Notes: generated from the sequence alone by a model not told the origin. A DNA stretch of 64,000 bases from Lingula anatina (GCF_001039355.2 NW_019773592.1:450457-514456); one strand, 5' to 3'; shown: positions 26,864-38,430, counted from the stretch's first letter. Program-made: numbers and translations.

Positions 26864-29800
26864 TTCCGTGAGCAACGGCGAAAAACAAAAAGAAGAGGGC
26901 GAAAACGAGACTAAAGTTGCGCTTAATACCTTCGCAACATCAACGTCTGCACACGGATTCGCACGAGCCGCCCAGAGCCGCCATCTGGTGGTGAAAGTAT
27001 TCTGGATACTGCTGATTTTGACGGGATTCGTAATCGCCACGATTCAGATCAATTACAGGTTTTCGTCTTATTTACGACGCGACACCACTACAAAGATCAC
27101 CAAGATTTTTGCCAAAAGTCTCAACTTCCCCGCTGTTACCATTTGCAATGCCAACAAGTAAGTAATACACAATTGCACCAGTATGCAGAGGCAAATTTTA
27201 CAAACGACAGCACTGTAATTTAATTGTCAATTGTAATTCAATTTTTTAAAGATCTAAAATACGACTTGTTAACCGCCAGTGGTTGGTCTAGAAGTCACAA
27301 AGTCGTGTTTTCTCTGACTTTGTACTCGTATTTCTTGTCAATTCATTTCATTAATCTCTTTTAATCGAGATATGATGTATTTTGAAACATTGTTAAAACA
27401 TTAAAATACCTTATATTGTGTTTCGTTGTGCATATTAAACACCCATTACTTTACCTGCACACTGGCCTGTATTTTGATACATTAAAATGTAAAAAAAACG
27501 ATCAAATTTAATGAATGTTGCAATTTAAGGTATATGAGCCACCGACTCACACGGACAGACATTAAATTTCTGGAAACCGCCAAGGATTACATGTCAACCG
27601 ATTACGACATGCCTGATGACCAAGATAATGACGGACATTTTACGTCCTCCACCACCAACAATGCTGAAGATGATGAAATGTCGATGAGTGATATGAATAA
27701 TATGATGAGGAGCATGTATCCAAGGGGTTTCCAGTTGTCCAATTTCACTCTCGAGAAAGGGTGGTATCTGAATGCTTCCAACGCCATTTGTACTTTCAGA
27801 GGACGACCTTGCAATTGGACAACGGTATATTATTATTATTATTATTATTACGTTGATTGCAGTTGCCTCACAGTTTGTGTTGGTACATGTAATTACACTG
27901 CCATCCGTCCAATTATTATTATTATAAAGTGTGGTCTCTTTCTGCATTGTTTATTACGTCCTAAAGAGCCGGGCCCAAACAATGGTCCTGAGGCGCTAGA
28001 GGGTAGTTGTTCCTTTCTACTTCATTGATAGCACCCTCCGTAGTATGTGTGTTGTGCCGAGGAGAACTGTCTTCTGGACTTCGTGGATGTTGATGTTTCC
28101 AGGGATTTTGTCGGTGTATTTCTCTAATCCCTTCTTCACAAGTCCCAGAGCTCCAATGACCACAGGTATTGTTATGGTCTTTGTACCCCACATTCTGTTT
28201 ATCTCGTTCTCCAGGTCCTTGTACTTTGACAGTTTTTCTGTTACCTTGACAGAGGTGTTGCGTTCTGATGGTATTGCCATGTCTATAAGGGTGCATTCCT
28301 TGTTTTTCTTGTTCTTGATAACGATATCTGGTCTATTCGCTTTGATCTCTCTGTCGGTCTGTATGGGCATGTCCCATAGGATGGTGATCTCATTGTTCTC
28401 AGTGACTGTGTTGGGCTGATGTTCATACCATTTGTCAGCTGTCTTGATCTTGTATTCTCTGCAGATCTTCCAATGCAGGTAGGTTGCTGCTTTGTTATGT
28501 CGGTGAATGTACTCTGTCTTTGCCAGTTCTGGACAGCCTGAGATGATGTGGTCAATGGTCTCTTCATATCTTCCACAGATCCTACATTGTGGGTCAGTTC
28601 CATCTTTGATGATGTGATGGTGGTAGGCTCTAGTGGCCAGACTCTGGTCTTGTGCAGCAATGATCAGGCCTTCTGTCTCAGCTTTTAGTCCGTTTGTCTT
28701 GAGCCATTTGTTGGTCTTTTCTTGGTCTACATCTGCCTCTTTGGTCCTTTTTGGGTACTTTCCATGTATTGGCTTTTCTTCCCAGGTTTTCCGCATTTGT
28801 AGCTGGCCAAGTTGTTTTGCTTTCTGTTTGACTCTGCGGGCATACTTTGTTGTCGCTTCATTCTCGGTTGGTGGTATTTCTGGGATTTTCAGCTCCTGCT
28901 TGAATTTTGAGGCTTCCTTTTTGATCGAGAAGAGCTTTTTTCTATCCTCATGATATTTCAATAGTTGGAGGAGTGGGTCTTCTGTTGATGTCAGGTATGT
29001 GTCCAGGCCTATGGTGGTAATTTTGAAGGACAGTTCGAGTTGGACCAGGCCTCTTCCTCCTTCTGCTCTTGGAAGGTATGGTATTGTAACAACAATTTAT
29101 ATAAAAGATTAAAATATTTATTACTGAATTAAAAGTCCATGTATCACATGCCACGTCGCATCCCCACTTCCCGCTTCACACTCATGACCTGTGACCTACA
29201 TCACGTGGCTTATTACATCATTACATCACATTACTTCTTTTCTTTCTTTTTTTTTTTTCATTTGAATTTTATGACAGAACAACACATAACATATATACAA
29301 TAAATGTAATAAACAATAACACAAAATGCATATGATACTGAATGTCAACTGGATTCATAAAATTGTCAACTTTAACTTTAATTCTTAATGAAAACGTTTG
29401 AAAAAACTACAGTTTCTCGTTATTTCTCTCCTCGTGGAATCATCTCTCGCAGTAATCATTGTTCCCTTTTTACGGCATATTGTAAGTGGTGTGGATTCAT
29501 ATGGTGTTTGGGATTTATTGCTTTTCGTGTTCTTCAAGAGAACTGTATAACCCACTGTTAACGTAGATTTCTTAACATTAGTTTTACGATCGGCATAGTA
29601 TTTCATCACTTTCTTGCTGTTTTGGTCATTACGCCTGATTTTAGAATCAGTGTTTGGTGTTTGAGGCACATGTGGAAGTTTACAGCCGATATCCCTTCCG
29701 AAAAGCGCGGTTGCGGGAGGAATACCAGTGGAAGTATGTGGCGTTGTTCTGTAATCAAGGAGAAAATCATTCATGGCTTGTTTCCAGTTGCGCTTCGTTG

Positions 29801-32800
29801 CGATGGCGCCCTTGATAGACTTTTTTAAAGGGCCCATAAAACGCTCTGTTAATCCATTTGCCTGAGGCCACAGTGGTGTTATTTTTCGGTGTTTAAATCC
29901 TGTTTTCTCGGCATAATCTGCAAAGTCATTTCCATTGAATGGGGGCCCATTATCCGTTTTTAATATCGATGGTATGCCGAACTCCGCAAATACTTTATCC
30001 AACCGTGGGATAACACTCTGTGCTGAAGTCGAGGTCAAAATTTCAACAATGACGTATCGTGTGTATTCATCAGTTATCACTAAAAGTTTGTGACCACTCG
30101 GTCCTTCTCCAAAATCAGCACTAAGTTCTGTCCAAGGAGCGATTGGAAGATCTGTCATGCGAAGCGGTTCTCGCGTGATTATCTTCGTTGAAATTTGACA
30201 GTGTTTACACGTTTTCACTGTGTCTTCGACAAGTTTATGCATTCTAGGAAACCACACCTTCTCACGTAGTAAAGCAACAGTTTTCACAATCCCTTGATGT
30301 CCGCTATGTGAATACTCACGGCATGGCTATATTAACTTTCCGGCAAGACTATTTGTCGTCCTTTCAGAATTATTCCATCAGGGTTTGATATAGAAAGCTC
30401 CGAACGACACTGATAAATGTTTTGGAAAATACTGAAATTTCCTTGTGGAGTCCAGTCATTTGTGACCATAGCATTTTTCACCGCTGCAAGTGTCACATCC
30501 TTTTCGGTTTCCTCTTTCACCATTTCAAGGGTCATTGCTTTTGGTTTCGAAGTACAGGCTAGATAATGAAGATACTCCTCTGCTATTGTTTCCTCTGTAC
30601 TTGATGATAACTGATCAGTCTGATGCGTGGGGTGTCGGCTCAAGTAATCAGCAGGGTTGTCATGCCCTGGACGATACACAACCGTCATCTGGTAGGATTG
30701 TGTTTTCATGATCCAACGCTCGATACGCGCCGAAAGCTGGGCCTTGGGGTTGTTAAAGAGGCTCACAAGGGGTTTGTGGTCAGTGTGCACAATAAAATGG
30801 GCTCCGAATAAATAAATGTGAAAATGTCCACAGGCCCATGTGATTGCTAAAGCCTCTCGCTCGGTCTGTGAGTATCGCTGTTCTGTAGGAGTAAGCGCTC
30901 TGCTGGCGTACTGTATGACGCGGCCGTCCTGTGTTAATACAGCAGATATGCCTACCGGACTCGCATCTGTGTATACCTCCGAGGTTTTCGACGGGTTGAA
31001 GTACGCTAAAGTCGTTGCTTGGCTTAACTTTGACTTGAGTTCCTTCACAGCATCATCGTGTTTAGATGTCCAAGACCATGGTGTGTTTTTCTTTGTCAGC
31101 TCACGTAAATCATGTGTTAATGACGCGTAATTTGGAATGAATTGCGACCCACAGAAATTCGTCATTCCTAAGAAACTCCTGACTTCTGTAGCGTTGGTTG
31201 GATTGGGGAGATTTAATATGTTTTCAATTTTGCTGTGGCTTGGTTTAATACCCTCCGCGCCAAAAACGTGCCCTAAAAATTCTAATGATGTTTGATTGAA
31301 TTCACATTTCTCTGCGTTGAGTGTTAGATTTCTTTCGCGCAAACGTTGAAAAAGAGCACGTAGGTTGTTGTCGTGGTCAGATTGCGATGCCCCGTAACAC
31401 AAAATGTCATCACTGATGTTCACGACTCCTTTCAAACCAGACAAAGCTTGTCTAATGCTTTCCTGGAATATTTCACTTGCTGAATTCACTCCAAAAAATA
31501 ATCGACGGTATCTGTAGAGGCCAAGATGAGTGGCAAATGTAGTGATATAACGAGAATCTTCGTGTAATTCAAGTTGATTGTACCCTTGATTAAGATCAAG
31601 TTTCGAAAAATAGCAAGCGCCAGTCAACATTGTTTTTAATTCATCAAGCGTCGGTGTTGCATGTCTTTCTCTTCTAATCGCCTTGTTTGCTGCACGCATA
31701 TCTACACAGACTCGTACTTTACCAGGTGATTTCGGTTTGGGAACAACTACAATGGGAGACACCCAGGGCGTAGGACCTGTAGCTTTCTCTATGACACCCT
31801 GTTCCTCATCCTTTTTAATCTGTTCCTCTATGTGTTTCCTGACGTGGAACGGAATGCGTCTATAACGCTGTGCTACGGGTTGAATGTTGTCGTCGATGTG
31901 AAGTTTTATCTCACCTTGCTTCAAACAACCAAGGCCATGGAAAATATCAGAAAATTCATCGTTCAATTTGATATGCTTGGAATGAATGTGATCACAACTT
32001 TTTATTAATTGCAATTGTTGAGACGTATGCCAACTGAGAATAGGTTTCTCTCTGCCAGCTACCACACAAAACTCTGCGTCACAGCTAATTGCTCCAATCT
32101 GTAAGTGAGACGTGAATTTTCCCAACACATGAACTGAATTGTTTTCACTGCCATAGGCCTTGATCTTAGTACTTGAAACATGTAACGTTGGTCTTGGTTG
32201 TAATTTATTGTACTCAAATTCAGAAATCAAATTTACAGTAGAGCCTGAATCAGCTAGAAAAATTATTTTCCTACCGTTCATCTCTATTTCAAAATGTGGG
32301 AGTTGGTCCATGTTCTCGGTCACTGCATGCGCTGCGAAGACATATCCATCCTCATCAGATCCTGTGCATTCGTTCTCATTTTCAGTCACATCAGAATTTC
32401 CACGTAGACAATTCACATTGTTCTGACGGCGATGAGGCGAGCGTTTAAGTTTTACGGCGTAGCGCTTGTTAGATGTAGCTGAAGATGATGGTTGCTGACC
32501 CGATCTGCACATCGATGCGAAATGATGAAGTCGTTTACAAGTGAAACATTCCTTGTTGTAGGCCGGACACTTCGACCGTCCACCCACATGTGGCCATTCT
32601 CCTCCACAATTACGGCATTGTGAAAATGCTTGACTACCTGTCGAACTCCTGACTTGCACCCTGTTAACCGCGGGTTCATCCATGCGTTGTGTATGTGAAG
32701 TGACAAGTTGTTCTGTACGCGCATACTGCAAAAGTTGTGATAATGTCATGGACGGGTTACTCAAGCCCTTCTGTCGGACTTTCTGAGATTTACATCCCAT

Positions 32801-34373
32801 AATCAATTGTGATTTTATCTCTGATTCCAAGTCATGAAAACTGCACAGTTTACCAATATCTTGAAGCTCTCTATAAAATTCGTCAATGTCCTCTCCTTTC
32901 TGCGTAGCGTGTCGAAATGAAAATTTATTCAATTCAACATTGATGGAAGGTGAAAAATAGTCAGTGATTGCATCAACACATTTCGTAAACTCGTCTTCTC
33001 CTTCTCCGGGGGTTAGTTGAAATGTGCTGAAAGATTCGACGATGTCATTTAACTCGTCGCCGGCGAAAGATAGCATGAGAGCCTTCTTCTTTTTCGGACT
33101 TGTTATACCATAACCAACAAATACATTGTTTTTCAATCTGTTTATCCATTTTCTCCATCTAATGGCAACGCCTTCTGACTTACAGTCAAATTCATGATAA
33201 GTGGGTATCTGTATAGATGGGCTCGCCATTGTGACTGTTCAACGAGTTACACTGCGTTCATTCAATTACGCTATAGTCAATGTTTATATATATTCTTACT
33301 TGTTACTTTCCTCTCTTGTGAGACTGCTGCATCCTTGTCGCCAGATATGGTATTGTAACAACAATTTATATAAAAGATTAAAATATTTATTACTGAATTA
33401 AAAGTCCATGTATCACATGCCACGTCGCATCCCCACTTCCCGCTTCACACTCATGACCTGTGACCTACATCACGTGGCTTATTACATCATTACATCACAG
33501 AAGGTACAGCCTGTCAACATCAGCTTTTGGGTGGTGCATCTTTTCCATGGTCAGCATCTTCCTGGTCTTGGTGTCTAGTCTTCTGATGTCGCTCATTTTC
33601 CAGTTGATGATGTTAAAGCTGTATGTCAGTACAGGTATGGCTAGGGTGTTGATAGCCTCAAATCGGTTGGCCGCGTTGAGTTCGCTCTGCAGTACCATTC
33701 TCACTCTCCTGAAGTACTCTTTCCTGACCTTTTCCTTCATGGCGGCGTGTTGGATGCCGTCTCCCTCGTTCACTCCTAGGTACTTGTATGTGCCTTCTTG
33801 TTTTATTTCCTTGATGACGGTGTTGATGTCAAGGTTGATATTGGTGGTTTTAGTTAGCCATCATCTCTTGAAGGTGGCTTTTGCACATTTGTCGAGTCCA
33901 AACTCCATCTTGATGTCATCACTGAAGGCCTTGACGATGGTGAGTAGGCCTGTCTGTTGGCCATCATCTCTGGCAAAGGTCTTCAGGTCAGCCATGTAGA
34001 AGAGGTGGTTAACTTTGCCGTTCTGTGATTCGTACCCATAGCTGGATCTATTGAGCATGGTGCTGAGGGGCGCTAATGCCAGGCAGAAGAGCAGTGGTGA
34101 GAGTGAATCTCCTTGGAAGATCCCGCTGTTGATGTTGATTGGTCTAGATGTTAGTGAACCATTTGCGTGGTGGAGATTTAAGGTGGTTTTCCAGTTCTTC
34201 ATGCTCTGTACAATGAATCGGATGGTGGTGGGACAGACTCTGTAGATCTGTAGGCTCTTCTCTTTCCAAGTGTGAGGCACGCTGTCAAATGCCTTCTTGT
34301 AGTCGATCCATGCTGTTGACAAGTTCTTCCTTTTGGACTTGGCCTCTTCAAGTATGGCTTTGTTAATTAATTA

Positions 34374-34415
<42 letters not shown>

Positions 34416-36177
34416 ATTACGTTGATTGCAGTTGTCTCACAGTTTGTGTTGGTACATGTAATTACATGGCCATCCGTCCAATTATTATTTTTATTATCAT
34501 TATTTATTTTTATTATTATTATTATTATTACGTTGATTGCAGTTATCTCAGAGTTTGTGTTGGTACATGTAATTACACTGCCATCCGTCCAATTATTATT
34601 TTTTATCATTAATTATTATTATCATTATTATGTTGGTGGTGATGATGATGGTGGTGATGATGATGATGATAATGGTGATGATAATGATGATGGTGATGGT
34701 AATGGTGATGATGGTGATGGTGTGAGTGATGGCTGTATAGTGAAATTTTGGGTGGTATGAAACAGCAATACTTTCTACATAGCTACCAAATGTCCTTCCA
34801 GGATTTCAACCACGTTTTTACAGCATTCGGGAACTGCTTCACTTTTAATGCTAACAACGACGCTTTCCAAGATCAACCTGGCGCCAAAAACGGACTCAGT
34901 CTCGAAATAAATATTGAACAGGTAAGAGAAAAGATTATATGTGATTGAATCCAAACTGGGAGATGAACATTTGAGATTATAAATTTAATGTAAACTATAT
35001 TTCATGAATTTTGCTTTAGTGAAATGCAGATTGTTAAAAATTAAGAAAATATTCGTCTTTATATTTAAATTCCGGCTGGATTTTTTTCATTTTTTTTCCA
35101 AATTTTCCTTGGATTATTGACCAAAAGGACCTTCTCAGATAATTTGCTTAATTTTCCTGCATCCATTTCAGCAATACTATAGCAACCGCCTGCAACTAGG
35201 CGACCAGGTGGATGCTGGGATTTTTTTCCACGTGCACAACCAATCTGTGCCGCCCTCTGTCGAGACGGACGGAAGAGCAGTTCCGCCAGGTTTCCACGCC
35301 TACGTTGGGCTTACCAGGACAGACGTGAGTCATTGCTGTGCACGTGGATCCACTTTTTTAGCAGTTATTTAGACACAAGCTTAATTATGTCCACCTTTAA
35401 AACCAACTCCTGTTTCACAAAAAGACGTACAGTGTATGATAGTTTGCAAGCTGAAATCTTAGCCGACTTAGCTGCATGTAAAAGTACCTTTGGGGAACGT
35501 TTCCATACCCTATCTTACTGGCTGTATTGATGTAACCCCCGGGAATTCTCGCTAAATTGCATTCAGTTTAAGCGGCTTTAAAACTTAAAGTAATTTGGTG
35601 AAGTTGGGAAAACTTAGTGGTCCATGATGTTCTTTATTTTGCTTTGCAAGGGGGCGTGTCCGACAATTGAGCTGATTACATTGACTCTGGCTGAGCAAGA
35701 ATCCCCGCTGAGATAAATCGGTCCTGCTAGTGTGATAAGGCTAAGGGGACGCAGTCTCTTTATTGGTTTATAATTTAAAGTTTAGTGTCAATTTTCTTTT
35801 AAACATTCTTTGTACAACTTCAACCTTAGGGTTGCAATTTTACCTAATAAACTATTATTATTATTTTAAAACTACTGACTTTTGACCATCTCAGCACTAT
35901 TTTTTTTTTTAATCGTTTTCTAGTCGTATTCGATAGACCCACCATACGGTCTGTGTAACAAGTCGGCAGAACTGGTCAATTTTCCGGACTATTCCGTGGC
36001 CGCCTGTGTGCTGGAGTGTAAAGAGCAACACATGCTGAGAGAGTGTGGATGCGAACTCTTTGAATACGAGGGTAATGTCATTATTATTGTACAGTATCGT
36101 TTTGTTTGTTTTGTTGTTAATTTCTCTCCCCTCCGTAAATTATACTGTTAAATAAGTTCAATTTTATCGGAGTATTT

Positions 36178-36215
<38 letters not shown>

Positions 36216-38120
36216 AAGTAGCTATTCGTCTGTTTGTTCTGTCTGTCCGTGTGTATGTGTGTTTTCCTGACCGTCCGTCTATTTACTTATTACTTTTACT
36301 TTTAAAACCTTTTAGAATTGAAAAGATAATTCAGGCGTCGTTGATATTCATTCCAATAGTTGTTCCAATTCATTTTTCACAATGCGTTACCTTGTTTTCA
36401 TCGATGTATTCTACAAAAACTACATAAAATATAATAAATCATTTTATACATCTCAGGAAGAGGAAGGGAATGTTCGCTGATGGAGGTTACGACATGCGCC
36501 AAACCACTATTAGGTGAGATTAAAACAATTTATTACTTTTTATGGAATCATTTATATGTAAAACAACCGGACCTTCGAACTAAAATATGTATAAGATGTT
36601 TTATCTCTTATAAATTTTAATGCCTATATCTCTTTTACAATTTAATGCCTGTAAACTAATACAGTGGTAGTAGCTTTGCTTTCTTACAGATCAAAAAATA
36701 ATTGCTGTTGAATGTGTCTTGTGAGGAAGAATATCGTCTCATTAATTATTGTGAGTTGAGGTCAAACAAAAACGATAGATTTTCATGCAGTCCCTGATGC
36801 GCAAAATACACCTACCGATAGAAATAAAACGAACTCTTTCCTAATCACGAAAATGATTTTTTTCAAGTGAAAATTAAGCAGGAATTTTCCAACATGTGTG
36901 ACTGTCCCGTCGCTTGTGAGGACGTGACGTATGCTACGTCAGTGACGTATACGTCAATACCTAGTAACAGTACAGCAAGTGAACTGGCTACGAATCTACG
37001 TATGTCCCCCACTGAAGTCAAGTAAGTGATACTGGGGCCGCATTTTTGAAACTATGTAACCTACAACAATTTGTAAATATTTACGTGGTCACGATATTAT
37101 GAAATTATAGAGAGCAACTTTATGTGTTCATATATATTCATTTATTGGCCAGTTCATTATTTGATAAGTTAATCAATTAATCAATCGATTAATTAATTTT
37201 AATTAACTTAAAAGTTAACAATATGCCCAGATTTAATGTATTTTATCTTCTATGGCTCCCATACTACAAATTCATCTAGCTACGCATTTTATAAATATTA
37301 GCATAAATTTTGATATATTCATGAAAAAAATTATGTTAACTATCATTCATATCATCTCTTTTGAAAAGAGCGAACTACGTCATTATGGATATTTACCTGG
37401 AAAACCTGAACTATATCAAGAGCGAGCAGTTACCAGCCGTGGAGCCATCCGCTCTAATAAGTGAGTATTTCACATTCTTGCTTGGCGTTCCAACATAAAG
37501 CTACTGGAGTAGGCCTATATGTATCGTCTGGTGTCCATTTTACAAAACTATCGTATGTTTTATTAAAATGCCACAAGTCAAATAAAAGGGGCATTCGTCA
37601 GTTATACTGTTATCTAAATTGCAATTAAAATTAGACAAAAGGAGTTAGGGCAAATTGACACATTCTTGCGACGGTGCTACCATCTGGCGTTCGTTCACAG
37701 ACATTGATGATAATACAAAGTGACCAGAAAACGTCTCCTCAGGTTAAGCTTACGCATGCCCCTTTAATTAGACGTGCTGGTTTTTGTATTTCCTTTTTAA
37801 AGAAAATTTCTTATAAGAAAAGTTATCAAAGTTAGTACTCAGGTATCTAAAATATTGGACCTTCTTGTGGGTAAGCCGCTGTAATTTCATCTAAAAGTAT
37901 AATAATCACAACATAACTCAAATGTATTTGGTAAGAGCAATGGCCACTTTTTGTTCAAGGTGACATCGGTGGACAGTTTGGACTCTTTATGGGCTTCAGC
38001 CTGCTGACCATTATCGAATTTATCGAGTTTGCGGCGATGACCTTGTACACGTGGATTTTATCCGCCAAGCGGCAGCCAAAAGTTGACATTGTGATGGTAG
38101 AGAGCAAAGTTAAGAAATGA
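26864..38120 (+). CDS. DEG/ENaC/ASIC-family cation channel, gene 1
   Basis: Degenerin/ENaC subunits form trimeric amiloride-type Na+ channels gated by protons, peptides or force; which ligand applies here is unknown. Exons: 26864-27157, 27530-27824, 34802-34921, 35172-35324, 35924-36071, 36457-36513, 36868-37021, 37369-37460, 37960-38120, all phase-consistent. Visible features are a cytosolic HG gating motif (TSTSAHGF), TM1, the post-TM1 FPAVTICNANK signature, an Asp/Met-rich insert in exon 2, a Cys-rich extracellular region (CDCPVACEDVTYATSVTY) and TM2 with the filter GFS in GGQFGLFMGFSLLTI. No in-frame ATG exists in the first exon listed, so the start lies in another exon (candidate 24772-24788). 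The ~7 kb intron at 27825-34801 contains nested retroelements. A polyadenylation hexamer lies at 38198-38203. Confidence 0.92.
27825..29076 (-). mobile_element. RLE-type LINE, 3' portion (endonuclease domain and tail)
   Basis: Minus-strand coding sequence from 29076 to the TAG at 28017-28019 encodes the C-terminus of a LINE polyprotein: a zinc-knuckle region (CRICGRYEETIDHIISGC, then a His-containing stretch) followed by the restriction-like endonuclease core RPDIVI, 14 residues from its PD to the Asp of LIDMAIP. This PD-(X)n-D arrangement is typical of R2/R4/Dong/NeSL-type elements. The 3' UTR ends in a tail unit (27851-27912) bordered by (TTA)n that starts only a few bases from the host splice donor at 27825. 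The coding region continues at 33500-34365 beyond the LTR element. Confidence 0.85.
29079..29230 (-). repeat. 3' LTR of the gypsy-type element
   Basis: 152 bp, with TG...CA termini on either strand reading (TGTGATGTAATG at one end, TTACAATACCA at the other), identical to 33348-33499. Confidence 0.95.
29385..30310 (-). CDS. Integrase region of the gypsy-type element
   Basis: Encodes a zinc-binding HHCC region (YSHSGHQGIVKT, then CKHCQISTK) and a DDE catalytic core with TDEYTRYVIVEIL, KTDNGPPFN and a Glu at GLTERFMGPLKKS. It is read in a different frame from the gag-pro-RT-RNase H ORF, which stops at 30332. Small frame disruption(s) between about 30290 and 30335 separate them, within the join between RNase H and integrase. 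In this family integrase is normally part of the same polyprotein, so this copy is probably impaired unless the shift is programmed or a sequence error. Confidence 0.88.
30332..33229 (-). CDS. Gag-protease-RT-RNase H polyprotein of the gypsy-type element
   Basis: A 965-residue uninterrupted ORF. The Gag-like N-terminus is followed by paired zinc-knuckle motifs (CRNCGG..., CFTCKRLHHFASMC, about 205-241), an aspartic protease (LADSGSTVN, about 325-333), RT (FSKLDLNQGYNQLEL; catalytic ISDDILCYG in place of YxDD) and RNase H (VYTDASPVGISAVL; ALAITWACGHFHIYLFG). The length and single-frame Gag-Pol arrangement match compact metazoan gypsy elements. The ORF ends before integrase. Confidence 0.94.
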   Translation of the reverse strand: MASPSIQIPTYHEFDCKSEGVAIRWRKWINRLKNNVFVGYGITSPKKKKALMLSFAGDELNDIVESFSTFQLTPGEGEDEFTKCVDAITDYFSPSINVELNKFSFRHATQKGEDIDEFYRELQDIGKLCSFHDLESEIKSQLIMGCKSQKVRQKGLSNPSMTLSQLLQYARTEQLVTSHTQRMDEPAVNRVQVRSSTGSQAFSQCRNCGGEWPHVGGRSKCPAYNKECFTCKRLHHFASMCRSGQQPSSSATSNKRYAVKLKRSPHRRQNNVNCLRGNSDVTENENECTGSDEDGYVFAAHAVTENMDQLPHFEIEMNGRKIIFLADSGSTVNLISEFEYNKLQPRPTLHVSSTKIKAYGSENNSVHVLGKFTSHLQIGAISCDAEFCVVAGREKPILSWHTSQQLQLIKSCDHIHSKHIKLNDEFSDIFHGLGCLKQGEIKLHIDDNIQPVAQRYRRIPFHVRKHIEEQIKKDEEQGVIEKATGPTPWVSPIVVVPKPKSPGKVRVCVDMRAANKAIRRERHATPTLDELKTMLTGACYFSKLDLNQGYNQLELHEDSRYITTFATHLGLYRYRRLFFGVNSASEIFQESIRQALSGLKGVVNISDDILCYGASQSDHDNNLRALFQRLRERNLTLNAEKCEFNQTSLEFLGHVFGAEGIKPSHSKIENILNLPNPTNATEVRSFLGMTNFCGSQFIPNYASLTHDLRELTKKNTPWSWTSKHDDAVKELKSKLSQATTLAYFNPSKTSEVYTDASPVGISAVLTQDGRVIQYASRALTPTEQRYSQTEREALAITWACGHFHIYLFGAHFIVHTDHKPLVSLFNNPKAQLSARIERWIMKTQSYQMTVVYRPGHDNPADYLSRHPTHQTDQLSSSTEETIAEEYLHYLACTSKPKAMTLEMVKEETEKDVTLAAVKNAMVTNDWTPQGNFSIFQNIYQCRSELSISNPDGIILKGRQIVLPES
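33348..33499 (-). repeat. 5' LTR of the gypsy-type element
   Basis: 152 bp, identical to 29079-29230. The primer-binding-like sequence TGGCGACAAGG (minus strand) begins four bases after the LTR's CCA end. Confidence 0.95.
33500..34365 (-). pseudogene. RLE-type LINE, 5'-truncated reverse transcriptase portion
   Basis: Minus-strand RT sequence starts abruptly near 34365 within the RT domain (STAWIDYKKAFDSVPHTW; GIFQGDSLSPLLFCLAL) and runs to the LTR element. Two lesions are visible: the catalytic YxDD box reads FYMADLK (Ala for the first Asp, codon 33990-33992), and an in-frame TGA lies at 33861-33863. The reading frame resumes after it, reaches the gypsy insertion and continues at 29076. This copy is dead on arrival or decayed, independent of the LTR insertion. 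Confidence 0.88.
34376..34620 (-). repeat. Two extra LINE tail units embedded in (TTA)n
   Basis: Units at 34420-34481 and 34531-34592 are close copies of the LINE's own 3' tail unit at 27851-27912 (core CGTTGATTGCAGTTG to GCCATCCGTCCAATT). Each is bordered by (TTA/ATT)n. No LINE body separates them. They could be very short 5'-truncated insertions or a repeated tail at the target. Confidence 0.8.
34625..34735. repeat. GAT-rich simple repeat
   Basis: Imperfect GATGAT/GGTGAT array between the LINE remnants and exon 34802 of channel gene 1. Confidence 0.85.
35530..35760. mobile_element. Degenerate foldback element in a channel intron
   Basis: GGGAATTCTCGCTAAATTGC with TTTAAGCGGCTT on the left and GCAAGAATCCCC with GATAAATCGG on the right resemble the arms of the GATCGATC family (compare 7811 and 38235). 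The ends are too decayed to place. Confidence 0.45.
36179..36211. repeat. (TC)n microsatellite
   Basis: Uninterrupted TC run in an intron of channel gene 1. Confidence 0.95.
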
Positions 38121-38197
38121 AATCACGACCTTAAGTTAAAACAACTGTAAAACTATGAACATCCAATGGGACTGAAAGAAAATATAGCAAGAGATTC

Positions 38198-38203
38198 AAT
38201 AAA
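38198..38203 (+). terminator. Polyadenylation signal of channel gene 1
   Basis: AATAAA about 80 bases after the stop codon at 38118-38120, the first such hexamer downstream. Confidence 0.6.
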
Positions 38204-38234
38204 AGTACTGGTAGTCAAAAGCAAACGGCTCATA

Positions 38235-38430
38235 GACTGGGTTCCCGTACCTAGATCGATCTAACAGGATAGATCCATCTCTGAGGGGTTTCTCGCTAAA
38301 TTGCAATAATAAATATCCCCCAGCAACCTCAGTAGGTGTAACAGACATTTAACTCGCTTAAGTTGATTGCACTTTTGCGAGAATCCCTTGGAGATACACA
38401 GTTAGTACGATAGGGTCTGGGAATGGTCCC
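38235..38430. mobile_element. GATCGATC foldback element, copy C3
   Basis: Left edge GGGTTCCCGTACCTAGATCG and right edge GGGTCTGGGAATGGTCCC match copy C1 (7811-8050). The arm words GGGGTTTCTCGCTAAATTGC and GCGAGAATCCCTTGG are inverted partners. From 38431 to 40377 nothing else is recognised. Confidence 0.75.

Larger units (their letters stand above)
29077..33499 (-). mobile_element. Young Ty3/gypsy-type LTR retrotransposon inserted in the LINE
   Basis: Two 152-bp LTRs (29079-29230 and 33348-33499) are identical at every base. The repeated flank GAAGGTA (29072-29078 and 33500-33506) gives a 5-7 bp target duplication inside the LINE reading frame. On the minus strand, TGGCGACAAGGATGC just inside the 5' LTR is a likely primer binding site, and a purine-rich tract lies just right of 29230. 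The interior encodes Gag, protease, RT, RNase H and integrase. Domain order with integrase last indicates Ty3/gypsy; the RT and zinc-knuckle style resembles the Mag/SURL group (inferred). No envelope gene is seen. Confidence 0.93.
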
